Of a DNA stretch of 23,269 nucleotides, positions 17,130-23,269 are shown one piece after another (position 1 is the first letter of the stretch; every line of letters begins with the position of its first letter). The position numbers were made by a program, and so were the translations under genes. The notes beneath the pieces are model-generated. The model saw only the letters and a list, made by a program, of their open reading frames with translations. It made no database searches and had not been told where the DNA came from. Origin of the DNA: CAZBUK01 sp964495085 (lineage in GTDB: Bacteria; Bacteroidota; Ignavibacteria; T3Sed10-11); assembly GCA_964495085.1 (NCBI GenBank), contig CAZBUK010000062.1:1-23269 (forward strand), given 5' to 3'.

Positions 17130-17139
17130 TTCGATCGAA
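17130..17139. promoter_or_regulatory. Palindrome TTCGATCGAA at the plus-strand start site
   Basis: A perfect ten-base palindrome centred on the predicted transcription start of the promoter at 17100-17128. The core TCGAT also occurs in the spacer (17116-17120, in GGTTCGATAG) and downstream (17156-17160, in GGTCGATTCGG), so a protein recognising TCGAT half-sites could bind cooperatively here. Confidence 0.35.
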
Positions 17140-17215
17140 GCCGTATGCAAACGGGTCGATTCGGAGTTGCCCATACTCCCGACACTAATTCGTTCCTTCA
17201 TATTACGGACACTCC

Positions 17216-18010
17216 ATGGCTCATACCGTTCCTCTCGTACTGATAACCGGTGCAAGCCGCGGCATCGGGAGAGGCATTGCGATTCAGTCGGCACACGCCG
17301 GCTTCTCGGTGGCGATCAATTATGTCAATAACCGGCAGGCAGCAGAGGAAACAGCAGCTCTCTGCGGCGAGGCACGCAAAGGCGACGATCAGAAATTTCA
17401 TATATTTCAGGCGGATATAAGCTCGGGACCCGAGAGGGAGAGACTCGTGTCTCAAACGCTCGATACCTTCGGACATATCGACGCTCTCGTGAATAATGCG
17501 GGAATACCTCCCAGAGAACGCGTCGATATTACCCAGACGTCCAAAGATTCGTTTACCCATCTGCTCGGAACGAATCTCGAGGGACCGTTTTTTCTGACCC
17601 AGACGGTCGTCCGGCACTGGCTGGCATCCAATTCCGGATCCCTTCTTCCGCATGGGAATAAGATCATATTCATCGGATCGATATCTGCGGAATCGGCTTC
17701 GCTCAACCGGGCCGAATACTGCATCTCGAAGGCGGGGTTGAGTATGGCAGCGAAACTCTGGGCGCTCCGCCTCGCTCCGCATGGGATTCAGGTCTTCGAA
17801 ATTCGCCCCGGTATCATGGCGACCGACATGACAAGCAAGGTTAAGGAAAAATACGACACACTGCTCACAGAAGGACTCGTCCCCCAACACCGATGGGGTA
17901 CGGCCGAAGATGTCGGGTTGGCAGTGAAATCTATACTTACCGGGCACTTCCCATTTTCGACCGGGGATATCATGCGAATCGACGGCGGCCTGCACATTCA
18001 TACTTTTTAA
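17216..18010 (+). CDS. Classical SDR oxidoreductase, probable unsaturated-uronate (keto-acid) reductase
   Basis: A 264-residue short-chain dehydrogenase with TGASRGIG at 11-18, NNAG at 93-96 and the catalytic set S155, Y168 and K172 (YCISK). It ends in the usual GDIMRIDGGLHI segment. The R15 and N-R after the second strand hint at NADP(H) preference. Automated naming would give 3-ketoacyl-ACP reductase, but it leads an operon with GH88 and KDG kinase. A more likely job is reducing the keto acid formed from unsaturated uronate (DEH/DKH) to 2-keto-3-deoxygluconate, as the SDR reductase A1-R does in alginate metabolism, or a KduD-like step. This is inferred from context. No strong Shine-Dalgarno lies before ATG 17216. 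Confidence 0.85.
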   Translation: MAHTVPLVLITGASRGIGRGIAIQSAHAGFSVAINYVNNRQAAEETAALCGEARKGDDQKFHIFQADISSGPERERLVSQTLDTFGHIDALVNNAGIPPRERVDITQTSKDSFTHLLGTNLEGPFFLTQTVVRHWLASNSGSLLPHGNKIIFIGSISAESASLNRAEYCISKAGLSMAAKLWALRLAPHGIQVFEIRPGIMATDMTSKVKEKYDTLLTEGLVPQHRWGTAEDVGLAVKSILTGHFPFSTGDIMRIDGGLHIHTF

Positions 18011-18076
18011 GACGCAGAACTAAGCTCATCTCCCGCATTTGAAAATCAATCAATTCAAGACCTCCACGATACTCAT

Positions 18077-19453
18077 ATGATAAACACAGATACAAAAATA
18101 ACTCCTCAGGGCCTCCTGCCGGAGATCGACACCCTTTTCGAACTGTCGGCTCGGAAAATACGCTCTGTACAGAAGAGCTGGGATCCCGGCAAAGGAGCTC
18201 CGGTATTTACAGCAGCCGGTACTTATACAGCGCGGGGATGGACGGAGTGGACCCAGGGATTCCAGTTCGGGTCCATGCTTCTACAGTTCGATGCGACCGG
18301 TGAGAAGGAATTCCTGGACATCGGACGGAATGAAACGCTAAAACAGATGGCGGCACATGTGAGCCACACCGGCGTGCATGATCACGGCTTTAACAATATC
18401 AGTACCTACGGCAACCTTCACCGGTTGATTCGCGAGGAACGGATAAAGGAAAATATCTGGGAGCGAAGATATTATGAAATGGCTCTCTCCGCCAGCGGCG
18501 CGGTCCAGGCCGCCCGGTGGACGGATCTGAACGACAACCTCGGATATATTTATTCATTTAACGGACCTCATTCCCTGTTTGCGGATACAATCAGGTCACT
18601 GCGTTCCCTGCTCTTAGCGCATCAACTCGGGCACTGCCTGATGGGCGAAAAGGATAGAAAGATATCTTTACTCCACCGCGCACTGACGCATGCAGACGCC
18701 ACAGCTCGATATACCGTCTATTACGGTGACGGCAGAGATATATACGACGTCCGCGGAAGAGTTGCCCATGAATCCATCTTCAACCTGAACGACGGTTCAT
18801 ACCGATGTCCGAACAGCCAGCAGGGGTACTCTCCCTTCACAACCTGGACAAGGGGGCTCGCCTGGGTAATCTGCGGATTCGCCGAGATTCTGGAATTCCT
18901 CGATGAGCTCGATAAGCAGGAGACTAAGGAGTACGATTCGAAAAAAATCCTGCTCTCACGATATCATAAAGCGGTGTTTGCAACTGCCGATTTCTATATC
19001 GAACATGCTCCCACCGACGGCATTCCTTACTGGGATACCGGTGCACCGGGTATCTCATCGATGGCAGGGGCTCTCGACAAACCGTCCGACCCGTACAACG
19101 ACCATGAACCGGTTGACAGCTCGGCTGCCGCAATAGCTGCCCAGGGCTTTATCAGACTTGGCAATCACTTGCGGAAGCATGAGGATCATGGAAAAGCAGA
19201 AAAATACTTCCAAACCGGACTTACCATAGCACGCCAACTCTTCTCGGAACCGTATCTCTCAACCGATGAGAACCATCAGGGACTTATACTCCATTCGGTA
19301 TATCATCGCCCGAACGGTTGGGATTACATTCCGCCGGGTAGAAAAACCCCCTCGGGAGAATCCACCATGTGGGGGGATTATCATGCACGGGAGCTTGCGC
19401 TCTTAATATCGCGTATTGCTCTCGGAAAACCATACTATAAGTTTTTTATCTGA
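18077..19453 (+). CDS. Glycoside hydrolase family 88 unsaturated uronyl hydrolase
   Basis: A 458-residue (alpha/alpha)6-barrel hydrolase. Signature segments are GWTEWTQGFQFG (54-65), VHDHGF with D102, SLFADTIRSL with D170, and CPNSQQGYSPFTTWTRGLAW. D102 and D170 are the best matches for the two catalytic aspartates (88 and 149) of Bacillus unsaturated glucuronyl hydrolase. The family hydrates the enol ether of a 4,5-unsaturated uronic acid at the non-reducing end of oligosaccharides made by polysaccharide lyases, releasing the uronate as a keto acid. There is no signal peptide, so it acts in the cytoplasm on imported oligosaccharides. It lies 66 nt after the SDR gene and 110 nt before kdgK. 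Confidence 0.9.
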   Translation: MINTDTKITPQGLLPEIDTLFELSARKIRSVQKSWDPGKGAPVFTAAGTYTARGWTEWTQGFQFGSMLLQFDATGEKEFLDIGRNETLKQMAAHVSHTGVHDHGFNNISTYGNLHRLIREERIKENIWERRYYEMALSASGAVQAARWTDLNDNLGYIYSFNGPHSLFADTIRSLRSLLLAHQLGHCLMGEKDRKISLLHRALTHADATARYTVYYGDGRDIYDVRGRVAHESIFNLNDGSYRCPNSQQGYSPFTTWTRGLAWVICGFAEILEFLDELDKQETKEYDSKKILLSRYHKAVFATADFYIEHAPTDGIPYWDTGAPGISSMAGALDKPSDPYNDHEPVDSSAAAIAAQGFIRLGNHLRKHEDHGKAEKYFQTGLTIARQLFSEPYLSTDENHQGLILHSVYHRPNGWDYIPPGRKTPSGESTMWGDYHARELALLISRIALGKPYYKFFI

Positions 19454-19563
19454 TGCGATGCACGGAAGGTCGCCATCCCGGCGATTTCAACTCATCCGGT
19501 ACGGAGGATTCCGCTCAACCACTTAGATTTTAACCGGCAATTCATGCAGAGGAACACACAACC

Positions 19564-20595
19564 ATGAAGCAGCAGAAAGTCGTGACATTCGGCGAGATCA
19601 TGCTACGGTTATCCACCCCGGGATATCAACGGTTCGGTCAGGCATCGCAGTTCGAGGTGAACTACGGTGGAGGCGAAGCGAATGTCGCCGTTTCGCTCGC
19701 ACAATTCGGCCTCGATGCAGTTTTCGTTTCGCGCCTTCCTCAGAACGAGATCGGGCAGGCTGCGGTGAATGAACTACGAAGATACGGCGTCAAGACCGAA
19801 TATATTCTTCAGGGGGGTTCGCGGATTGGAATTTACTTCCTTGAGTCGGGCGCATCGCAGCGGCCATCGAGGGTTATATATGACCGAGCTCATTCGGCCG
19901 TATCCGGAATAAAACCCGGCATGGTAAACTGGAATGATGCATTCTCCGGAGCGTCATGGTTTCATATTACCGGCATAACGCCGGCGCTGAGTCCGGAGAC
20001 CGCCGAGGCCTCGCTGGAGGCAGTCATAGCGGCAAGCGAACTCTCGGTCACCGTGAGCTGCGATCTCAATTACCGGAAAAAATTATGGACGCGCGAGGAG
20101 GCAGGCAGGGCGATGGAAAAAATCGTCAAGCATGTCGATGTGCTGATTGCGAACGAAGAAGACGCCGATATGGTATTCGGCATCAAGGCGGGAGAATCGG
20201 ATGTTGCAACCGGCACGCTCGAAGCGGGCAAATACCAATCGGTGGCGGAGCAGTTAATGCAGCGATTCCCGAAAATCAAGAAAGTTGCCATAACTCTGAG
20301 AGAGAGCATCTCGGCATTCGATAATATCTGGTCCGCAGTCCTGTGGGACGGAACTTCGTTTCACCAGAGCAGGAAATATCCTGTGCATATTGTCGACCGG
20401 GTCGGAGGCGGCGATTCCTTCTGCGCAGGCCTTATTTACGGATTACTCACCGGTCGATCAAACCAGGATGCGTTGGAATTCGCAGCCGCCGCCTCCTGTC
20501 TGAAGCATTCTATTCACGGCGACTTCAATCTCACCACCGCGGCAGAGGTGGACAGTCTGATAAAAAGCGGGGGCAGTGGAAGGATAGTCCGATAA
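19564..20595 (+). CDS. kdgK: 2-keto-3-deoxygluconate kinase (PfkB family)
   Basis: A 343-residue ribokinase-fold sugar kinase. The start VVTFGEIMLRLSTPG, the first PfkB signature GGGEANVAVSLA (from 35) and CDLNYRKKLW are typical of KDG kinases. The second signature DRVGGGDSF contains the catalytic base D284 and the anion hole. It phosphorylates 2-keto-3-deoxygluconate to KDPG, the step after the SDR in unsaturated-uronate breakdown. KDPG aldolase (Eda) is not in the window. ATG 19564 has a weak AGAGGAA ribosome site. The gene ends exactly where the opposing GH42-like gene ends. Confidence 0.9.
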   Translation: MKQQKVVTFGEIMLRLSTPGYQRFGQASQFEVNYGGGEANVAVSLAQFGLDAVFVSRLPQNEIGQAAVNELRRYGVKTEYILQGGSRIGIYFLESGASQRPSRVIYDRAHSAVSGIKPGMVNWNDAFSGASWFHITGITPALSPETAEASLEAVIAASELSVTVSCDLNYRKKLWTREEAGRAMEKIVKHVDVLIANEEDADMVFGIKAGESDVATGTLEAGKYQSVAEQLMQRFPKIKKVAITLRESISAFDNIWSAVLWDGTSFHQSRKYPVHIVDRVGGGDSFCAGLIYGLLTGRSNQDALEFAAAASCLKHSIHGDFNLTTAAEVDSLIKSGGSGRIVR

Positions 20596-22833
20596 TCATG
20601 TCCGGGCGAGATATAATTCCGCTTCGCCCAGGCTCAGTTCAAGCTCGAATTCCCGGGATGTTTCACCGGATGAGCTGCGAATCATCGGTTTGTGTAACCT
20701 GAATGTCCGCTTTCCCTCCCTGGTCGCCACGAGCAATGCGGCGTCATTTGAGCAGCATACGATATCGGGCGCCGAGCTCCAGATCCCGGCACCCGATTCC
20801 GAAACAATGGACCGTAGGATTTCCACCGGTATCGGTGCTGTGCCTGCATAGATCGATGTCCAGCCATCCAGTTTCTTAATTGCACAAGCGGTTCCGCCGC
20901 CATCTGCCCATCTTGCGAGAACACCGGCATCTCCGCCCTTCACCGCAAACCTTGGAAATTGTTTTTTCACTCTTCCGAAAAGCAATCCTGAATCCTTTGC
21001 TGCATCCCGTGCCTGCGGATCCCAAATTGCAGTCATTGTTCCCGCGCCGGGAAGAATTTCGAAAGCCATGCCCGTAAGCTCTTCCATCTGTTTAAGGTTT
21101 ATCCGTTCAGGATTGACAAATCCGGGAGCGTAGAACCAAACGACCGTCGCCCCGCTGTTATGCAGCATACTACGCATACGCCGGACTTCTTCGCCGGTGA
21201 AGACGAATGTATTGACCATGAAAAGGAGCTTATATCTTTGAAAGTCTTCCTTCCGAATATCAAACCGGAATAGATAATCGACGGGCGAACCCAGACGGTT
21301 GAAAACCCTCGCCTGTGAATCTAAAAAATTGTATGAGAAGTAATCCATATTAGCAGCGCCCTTACTGTACGGAGCTTCGGCGCGCCAGTGTCTCGTATAA
21401 TAAAATGTGTGAGCGTCGTATACGGCGGCGATCTCTGCGCACGATCCGAGGTCGAGACCCGTTCTGAGATCCGCAAATTCGACGAAATATTTGATCTGAT
21501 TCACTATCGCATCATCGGCGTACCAGCTTTTTCGTGCCCCCATAACGGGTCCGAAATCGAACAACCATCCGCCGTTTCCGCTCACGAACATCCGTCCGAT
21601 ATCTCTTTTCAGAATACGCATAGTCCCTTCGGGCGTCGTCGAACCGATGCCGCCGATCATACACAACTCTTTCTGGACATCGGTGCCCCCGGTTCCGTCG
21701 GGATTCGGAGTCTGTGGTTCGAGAAACGTCCCCGGATCGATCTCGACAAAGTACAATTTACCGTTCCGTTTGACCGATTCGAGGAGGACACGGTACCCCG
21801 CATCTCCTCCGACACCCCGGGTCCGGCCGAGGAAATTACCGGCATCGTCGAGGATATCGTGCTCCCACCACTGCCTGCCTTCGATATTGGTTGTCTGGTA
21901 GGAATATGGAGCGGCAACGAAATCTATGTCTGGACTCCGGAGTATGCTTTCCGGCGCAAGATGCCCTCCTTCCTGAATCCAGACATTTTCAAGAAGATAT
22001 GTATAAAACGCACCGCACAGTACGCGGTTGCCGGTGGTCTCCTTTACGATACGCGCGAAATGCAGCAGCGACCCTGCATTGATTTCTTCATGGAATTTCC
22101 GGTAATAATCGATCACCTCGCTTTCGGATACCGGATCTCTAAACAACCCGTAAGCGGTATGTAATCTTTCCTTGAGATCCGGAATATAACCGATCTTCCT
22201 GATCATCGGCTGGCTTGTATCGGGCATGAATTCCGATAGATTATAATGCCATTCTCCATAGATACCCGCGCCAATCTGGTATCCGATGATCCGGCTGCAG
22301 AGGGGGGAATCGCGGAAATGAATAAGAAATGCCTTCAGGAGTTTTTCCATATCCGAGCGCCAGATCTCCGATGCGAGCGATGGTTCGCGGAACTGGATAC
22401 CCCAATTCCATCCTCCCTCCTCGTTGAACCGAACCGGCCTGTACATTCTCGTGTCCTCCGGGGTAGTCGGAAGAACGCTTTTAATGAGCTCAGACGAATG
22501 CTTATCCTTCCACCATTCGGGTACGTCGAGAAGCACACGAGGCAGAAAGAAGGCATCGGGATGATTCGACAGCACTCCCGCAAAAAAGGAATCGAAAACC
22601 GACCAGTCGTACCTTTGCTCTTCGGGCCATGCCGAATTCAATCCGAATATCGGATGAAATACTGAAATACCTGCTTTCTTAAAATGAGCGATTTCCGGTA
22701 TGAGCTTCCAGCTCCATGCAAGCAGTGGGAATATTTCTTTGTCGTTCACATAAAGCCGCGGACAACCTTGACGGTTCCGGATGGAGGCCACAAGCGGCTT
22801 CTCCCCGCGCAGTCTATCGATCTCTCTCAACAT
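20596..22833 (-). CDS. GH42-like glycoside hydrolase (TIM barrel plus trimerisation-like domain), specificity unknown
   Basis: A 745-residue protein without a signal peptide. The N-terminal half looks like a clan GH-A barrel of the GH42 type: PLLAWSWK, GISVFHPIFG, then IIGYQIGAGIYGEWHYN with E194 a likely acid/base and KLYFVEIDPGTF with E364 a likely nucleophile. Residues about 465-610 (YKLLFMVNTFVFTGEEV, VVWFYAPG) resemble the GATase-like trimerisation domain of beta-galactosidases. The usual Asn-Glu at the acid/base is not preserved (GAGIYGEW), so it is a distant or separate family. A cytoplasmic exo-glycosidase on imported oligosaccharides is the best guess. It converges with kdgK with no bases between the stop codons. 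Confidence 0.7.
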   Translation of the reverse strand: MLREIDRLRGEKPLVASIRNRQGCPRLYVNDKEIFPLLAWSWKLIPEIAHFKKAGISVFHPIFGLNSAWPEEQRYDWSVFDSFFAGVLSNHPDAFFLPRVLLDVPEWWKDKHSSELIKSVLPTTPEDTRMYRPVRFNEEGGWNWGIQFREPSLASEIWRSDMEKLLKAFLIHFRDSPLCSRIIGYQIGAGIYGEWHYNLSEFMPDTSQPMIRKIGYIPDLKERLHTAYGLFRDPVSESEVIDYYRKFHEEINAGSLLHFARIVKETTGNRVLCGAFYTYLLENVWIQEGGHLAPESILRSPDIDFVAAPYSYQTTNIEGRQWWEHDILDDAGNFLGRTRGVGGDAGYRVLLESVKRNGKLYFVEIDPGTFLEPQTPNPDGTGGTDVQKELCMIGGIGSTTPEGTMRILKRDIGRMFVSGNGGWLFDFGPVMGARKSWYADDAIVNQIKYFVEFADLRTGLDLGSCAEIAAVYDAHTFYYTRHWRAEAPYSKGAANMDYFSYNFLDSQARVFNRLGSPVDYLFRFDIRKEDFQRYKLLFMVNTFVFTGEEVRRMRSMLHNSGATVVWFYAPGFVNPERINLKQMEELTGMAFEILPGAGTMTAIWDPQARDAAKDSGLLFGRVKKQFPRFAVKGGDAGVLARWADGGGTACAIKKLDGWTSIYAGTAPIPVEILRSIVSESGAGIWSSAPDIVCCSNDAALLVATREGKRTFRLHKPMIRSSSGETSREFELELSLGEAELYLART

Positions 22834-22940
22834 TATTTCCGCATGCCAATTCGGGAATTACCCGGATAAATTACGAATATTACAAAATGTAAGTTTTTAG
22901 AATTCCGGTATTACCGTCCGATAACTTTCGGCAGGCTCTC

Positions 22941-23269
22941 CTATCGCGTAAGGAGCAGTCGTTTGGACTCTGTATGGTTTTCCGCCTGCAGTCTGTAAAT
23001 ATATATCCCGCTCGGAAGATGCGAGGCGTCAAAAACTAATTCATAATATCCTGCTTGCGAGTCCCCCTCAGCGAGTTGAGCAACCCGTTGTCCCAGGAGA
23101 TTATATACCGAGAGTCGAATATATCCACGCTCCGGGATTCCGTATCGAATAACTGTTACCGGATTGAACGGATTCGGGAAATTCTGACCTAAAAAATAAT
23201 CAAGCGGCACAAGATCTATGTCTTCGACTACAGATGTCGGATCCTGAAGAAATATTCTTATCTCCTTCC
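22941..23269 (-). CDS. C-terminal end of a secreted protein with T9SS type A sorting domain (5' part outside window)
   Basis: The frame is open from the right edge of the window to the stop at 22941, giving 109 visible residues with no start codon needed inside. The final 80 residues are a textbook T9SS type A sorting domain: NFPNPFNPVTVIRYGIP, VYNLLGQRV, LPSGIYIYRL and a basic end KRLLLTR. The missing N-terminal part could be a lyase, a rhamnosidase or a binding protein. Its stop is 107 nt before the GH42-like start, so the two may be cotranscribed. Confidence 0.88.
   Translation of the reverse strand, partial: KEIRIFLQDPTSVVEDIDLVPLDYFLGQNFPNPFNPVTVIRYGIPERGYIRLSVYNLLGQRVAQLAEGDSQAGYYELVFDASHLPSGIYIYRLQAENHTESKRLLLTR

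Larger units (their letters stand above)
16902..17215. promoter_or_regulatory. Divergent control region between rhaEW and the SDR/GH88/kdgK genes
   Basis: This 314-nt stretch separates two operons running apart and has no credible gene. The plus-strand promoter is at 17100-17128. For the minus strand the best candidate is a weak TTTTAA-N17-TATTAT whose -10 box lies at about 16996-17001. Palindromes GTGAAATTCAC (17001-17011) and CTTTTAAAAG (17015-17024) sit in or next to it. An 11-bp direct repeat lies at 17038-17067 in a very AT-rich stretch. Shared regulation of rhamnose and uronate genes from this region is likely but not proven. Confidence 0.6.

Noticed and set aside
17198..18001. A 267-codon minus-strand frame covering nearly the whole SDR gene
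   Set aside because: The plus-strand frame has a complete SDR motif set, while the antisense translation resembles no family and is a codon-bias shadow.
19470..19484. Small hairpin TCGCC-ATCCC-GGCGA followed by TTTC after the GH88 gene
   Set aside because: A five-base stem with three Ts is too weak for a terminator, and kdgK clearly continues the same pathway downstream.
21388..22164. A 258-codon plus-strand frame inside the GH42-like gene
   Set aside because: It is antisense to a well-formed enzyme gene and its translation shows no domain or ribosome site.
22911..22921. Palindrome-like TACCG/CGGTA sequence between the right-edge T9SS gene and the GH42-like gene
   Set aside because: The arms are separated by one base, so it cannot form a hairpin terminator, and no promoter with a good consensus surrounds it.

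Overview
The window looks like part of a chromosomal polysaccharide and sugar utilisation island from a member of the FCB superphylum (Bacteroidota, Ignavibacteriota, Calditrichota, KSB1 or Marinimicrobia-like). The clues are two genes ending in type IX secretion (T9SS) sorting domains, a PorV/PorQ-family outer-membrane protein and a TonB-dependent receptor with an N-terminal carboxypeptidase-regulatory-like domain. The genus cannot be fixed from the sequence. I see no rRNA or tRNA gene, CRISPR array, insertion sequence or phage gene.

Layout. (1) Positions 1-896, minus: a class V aminotransferase with a twin-arginine leader, cut by the window edge. (2) 1040-7706, minus: an outer-membrane/export triad made of a TonB-dependent receptor, an 859-residue secreted protein with a T9SS sorting domain, and a PorV-like protein, closed by an intrinsic terminator at 986-1026. 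A near-consensus promoter (8274-8302) with an operator-like palindrome at its start site precedes it, followed by a leader of about 560 nt. The leader contains a candidate structured element with a 13-nt Shine-Dalgarno-like stretch. (3) 8360-16901, minus: L-rhamnose catabolism (rhaEW, rhaI, rhaB), continuing without real gaps into an M20 amidohydrolase, an NAD-binding SDR-like protein and a DapA-family aldolase. (4) 16902-17215: a divergent control region. (5) 17216-20595, plus: SDR, GH88 unsaturated-uronyl hydrolase and KDG kinase. (6) 20596-22833, minus: a GH42-like glycoside hydrolase abutting the KDG kinase tail to tail. (7) 22941-23269, minus: the C-terminal end of another T9SS-sorted protein, cut by the edge.

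How it fits together. GH88 releases a 4,5-unsaturated uronic acid from lyase products. The released keto acid can be reduced by the adjacent SDR to 2-keto-3-deoxygluconate and phosphorylated by KdgK. Rhamnose from the same oligosaccharides can go through RhaI, RhaB and RhaEW to DHAP and lactate. A polymer alternating rhamnose and uronic acid (rhamnogalacturonan- or ulvan-type) is therefore the best guess for the substrate. The TonB receptor triad would bind and import it. No lyase, rhamnosidase, inner-membrane sugar transporter, KduI, KDPG aldolase or regulator gene is visible here. The least explained parts are the amidohydrolase/SDR/DapA-like trio in the rhamnose operon, the receptor leader, and the export triad, which sits where a SusC/SusD pair would be expected.
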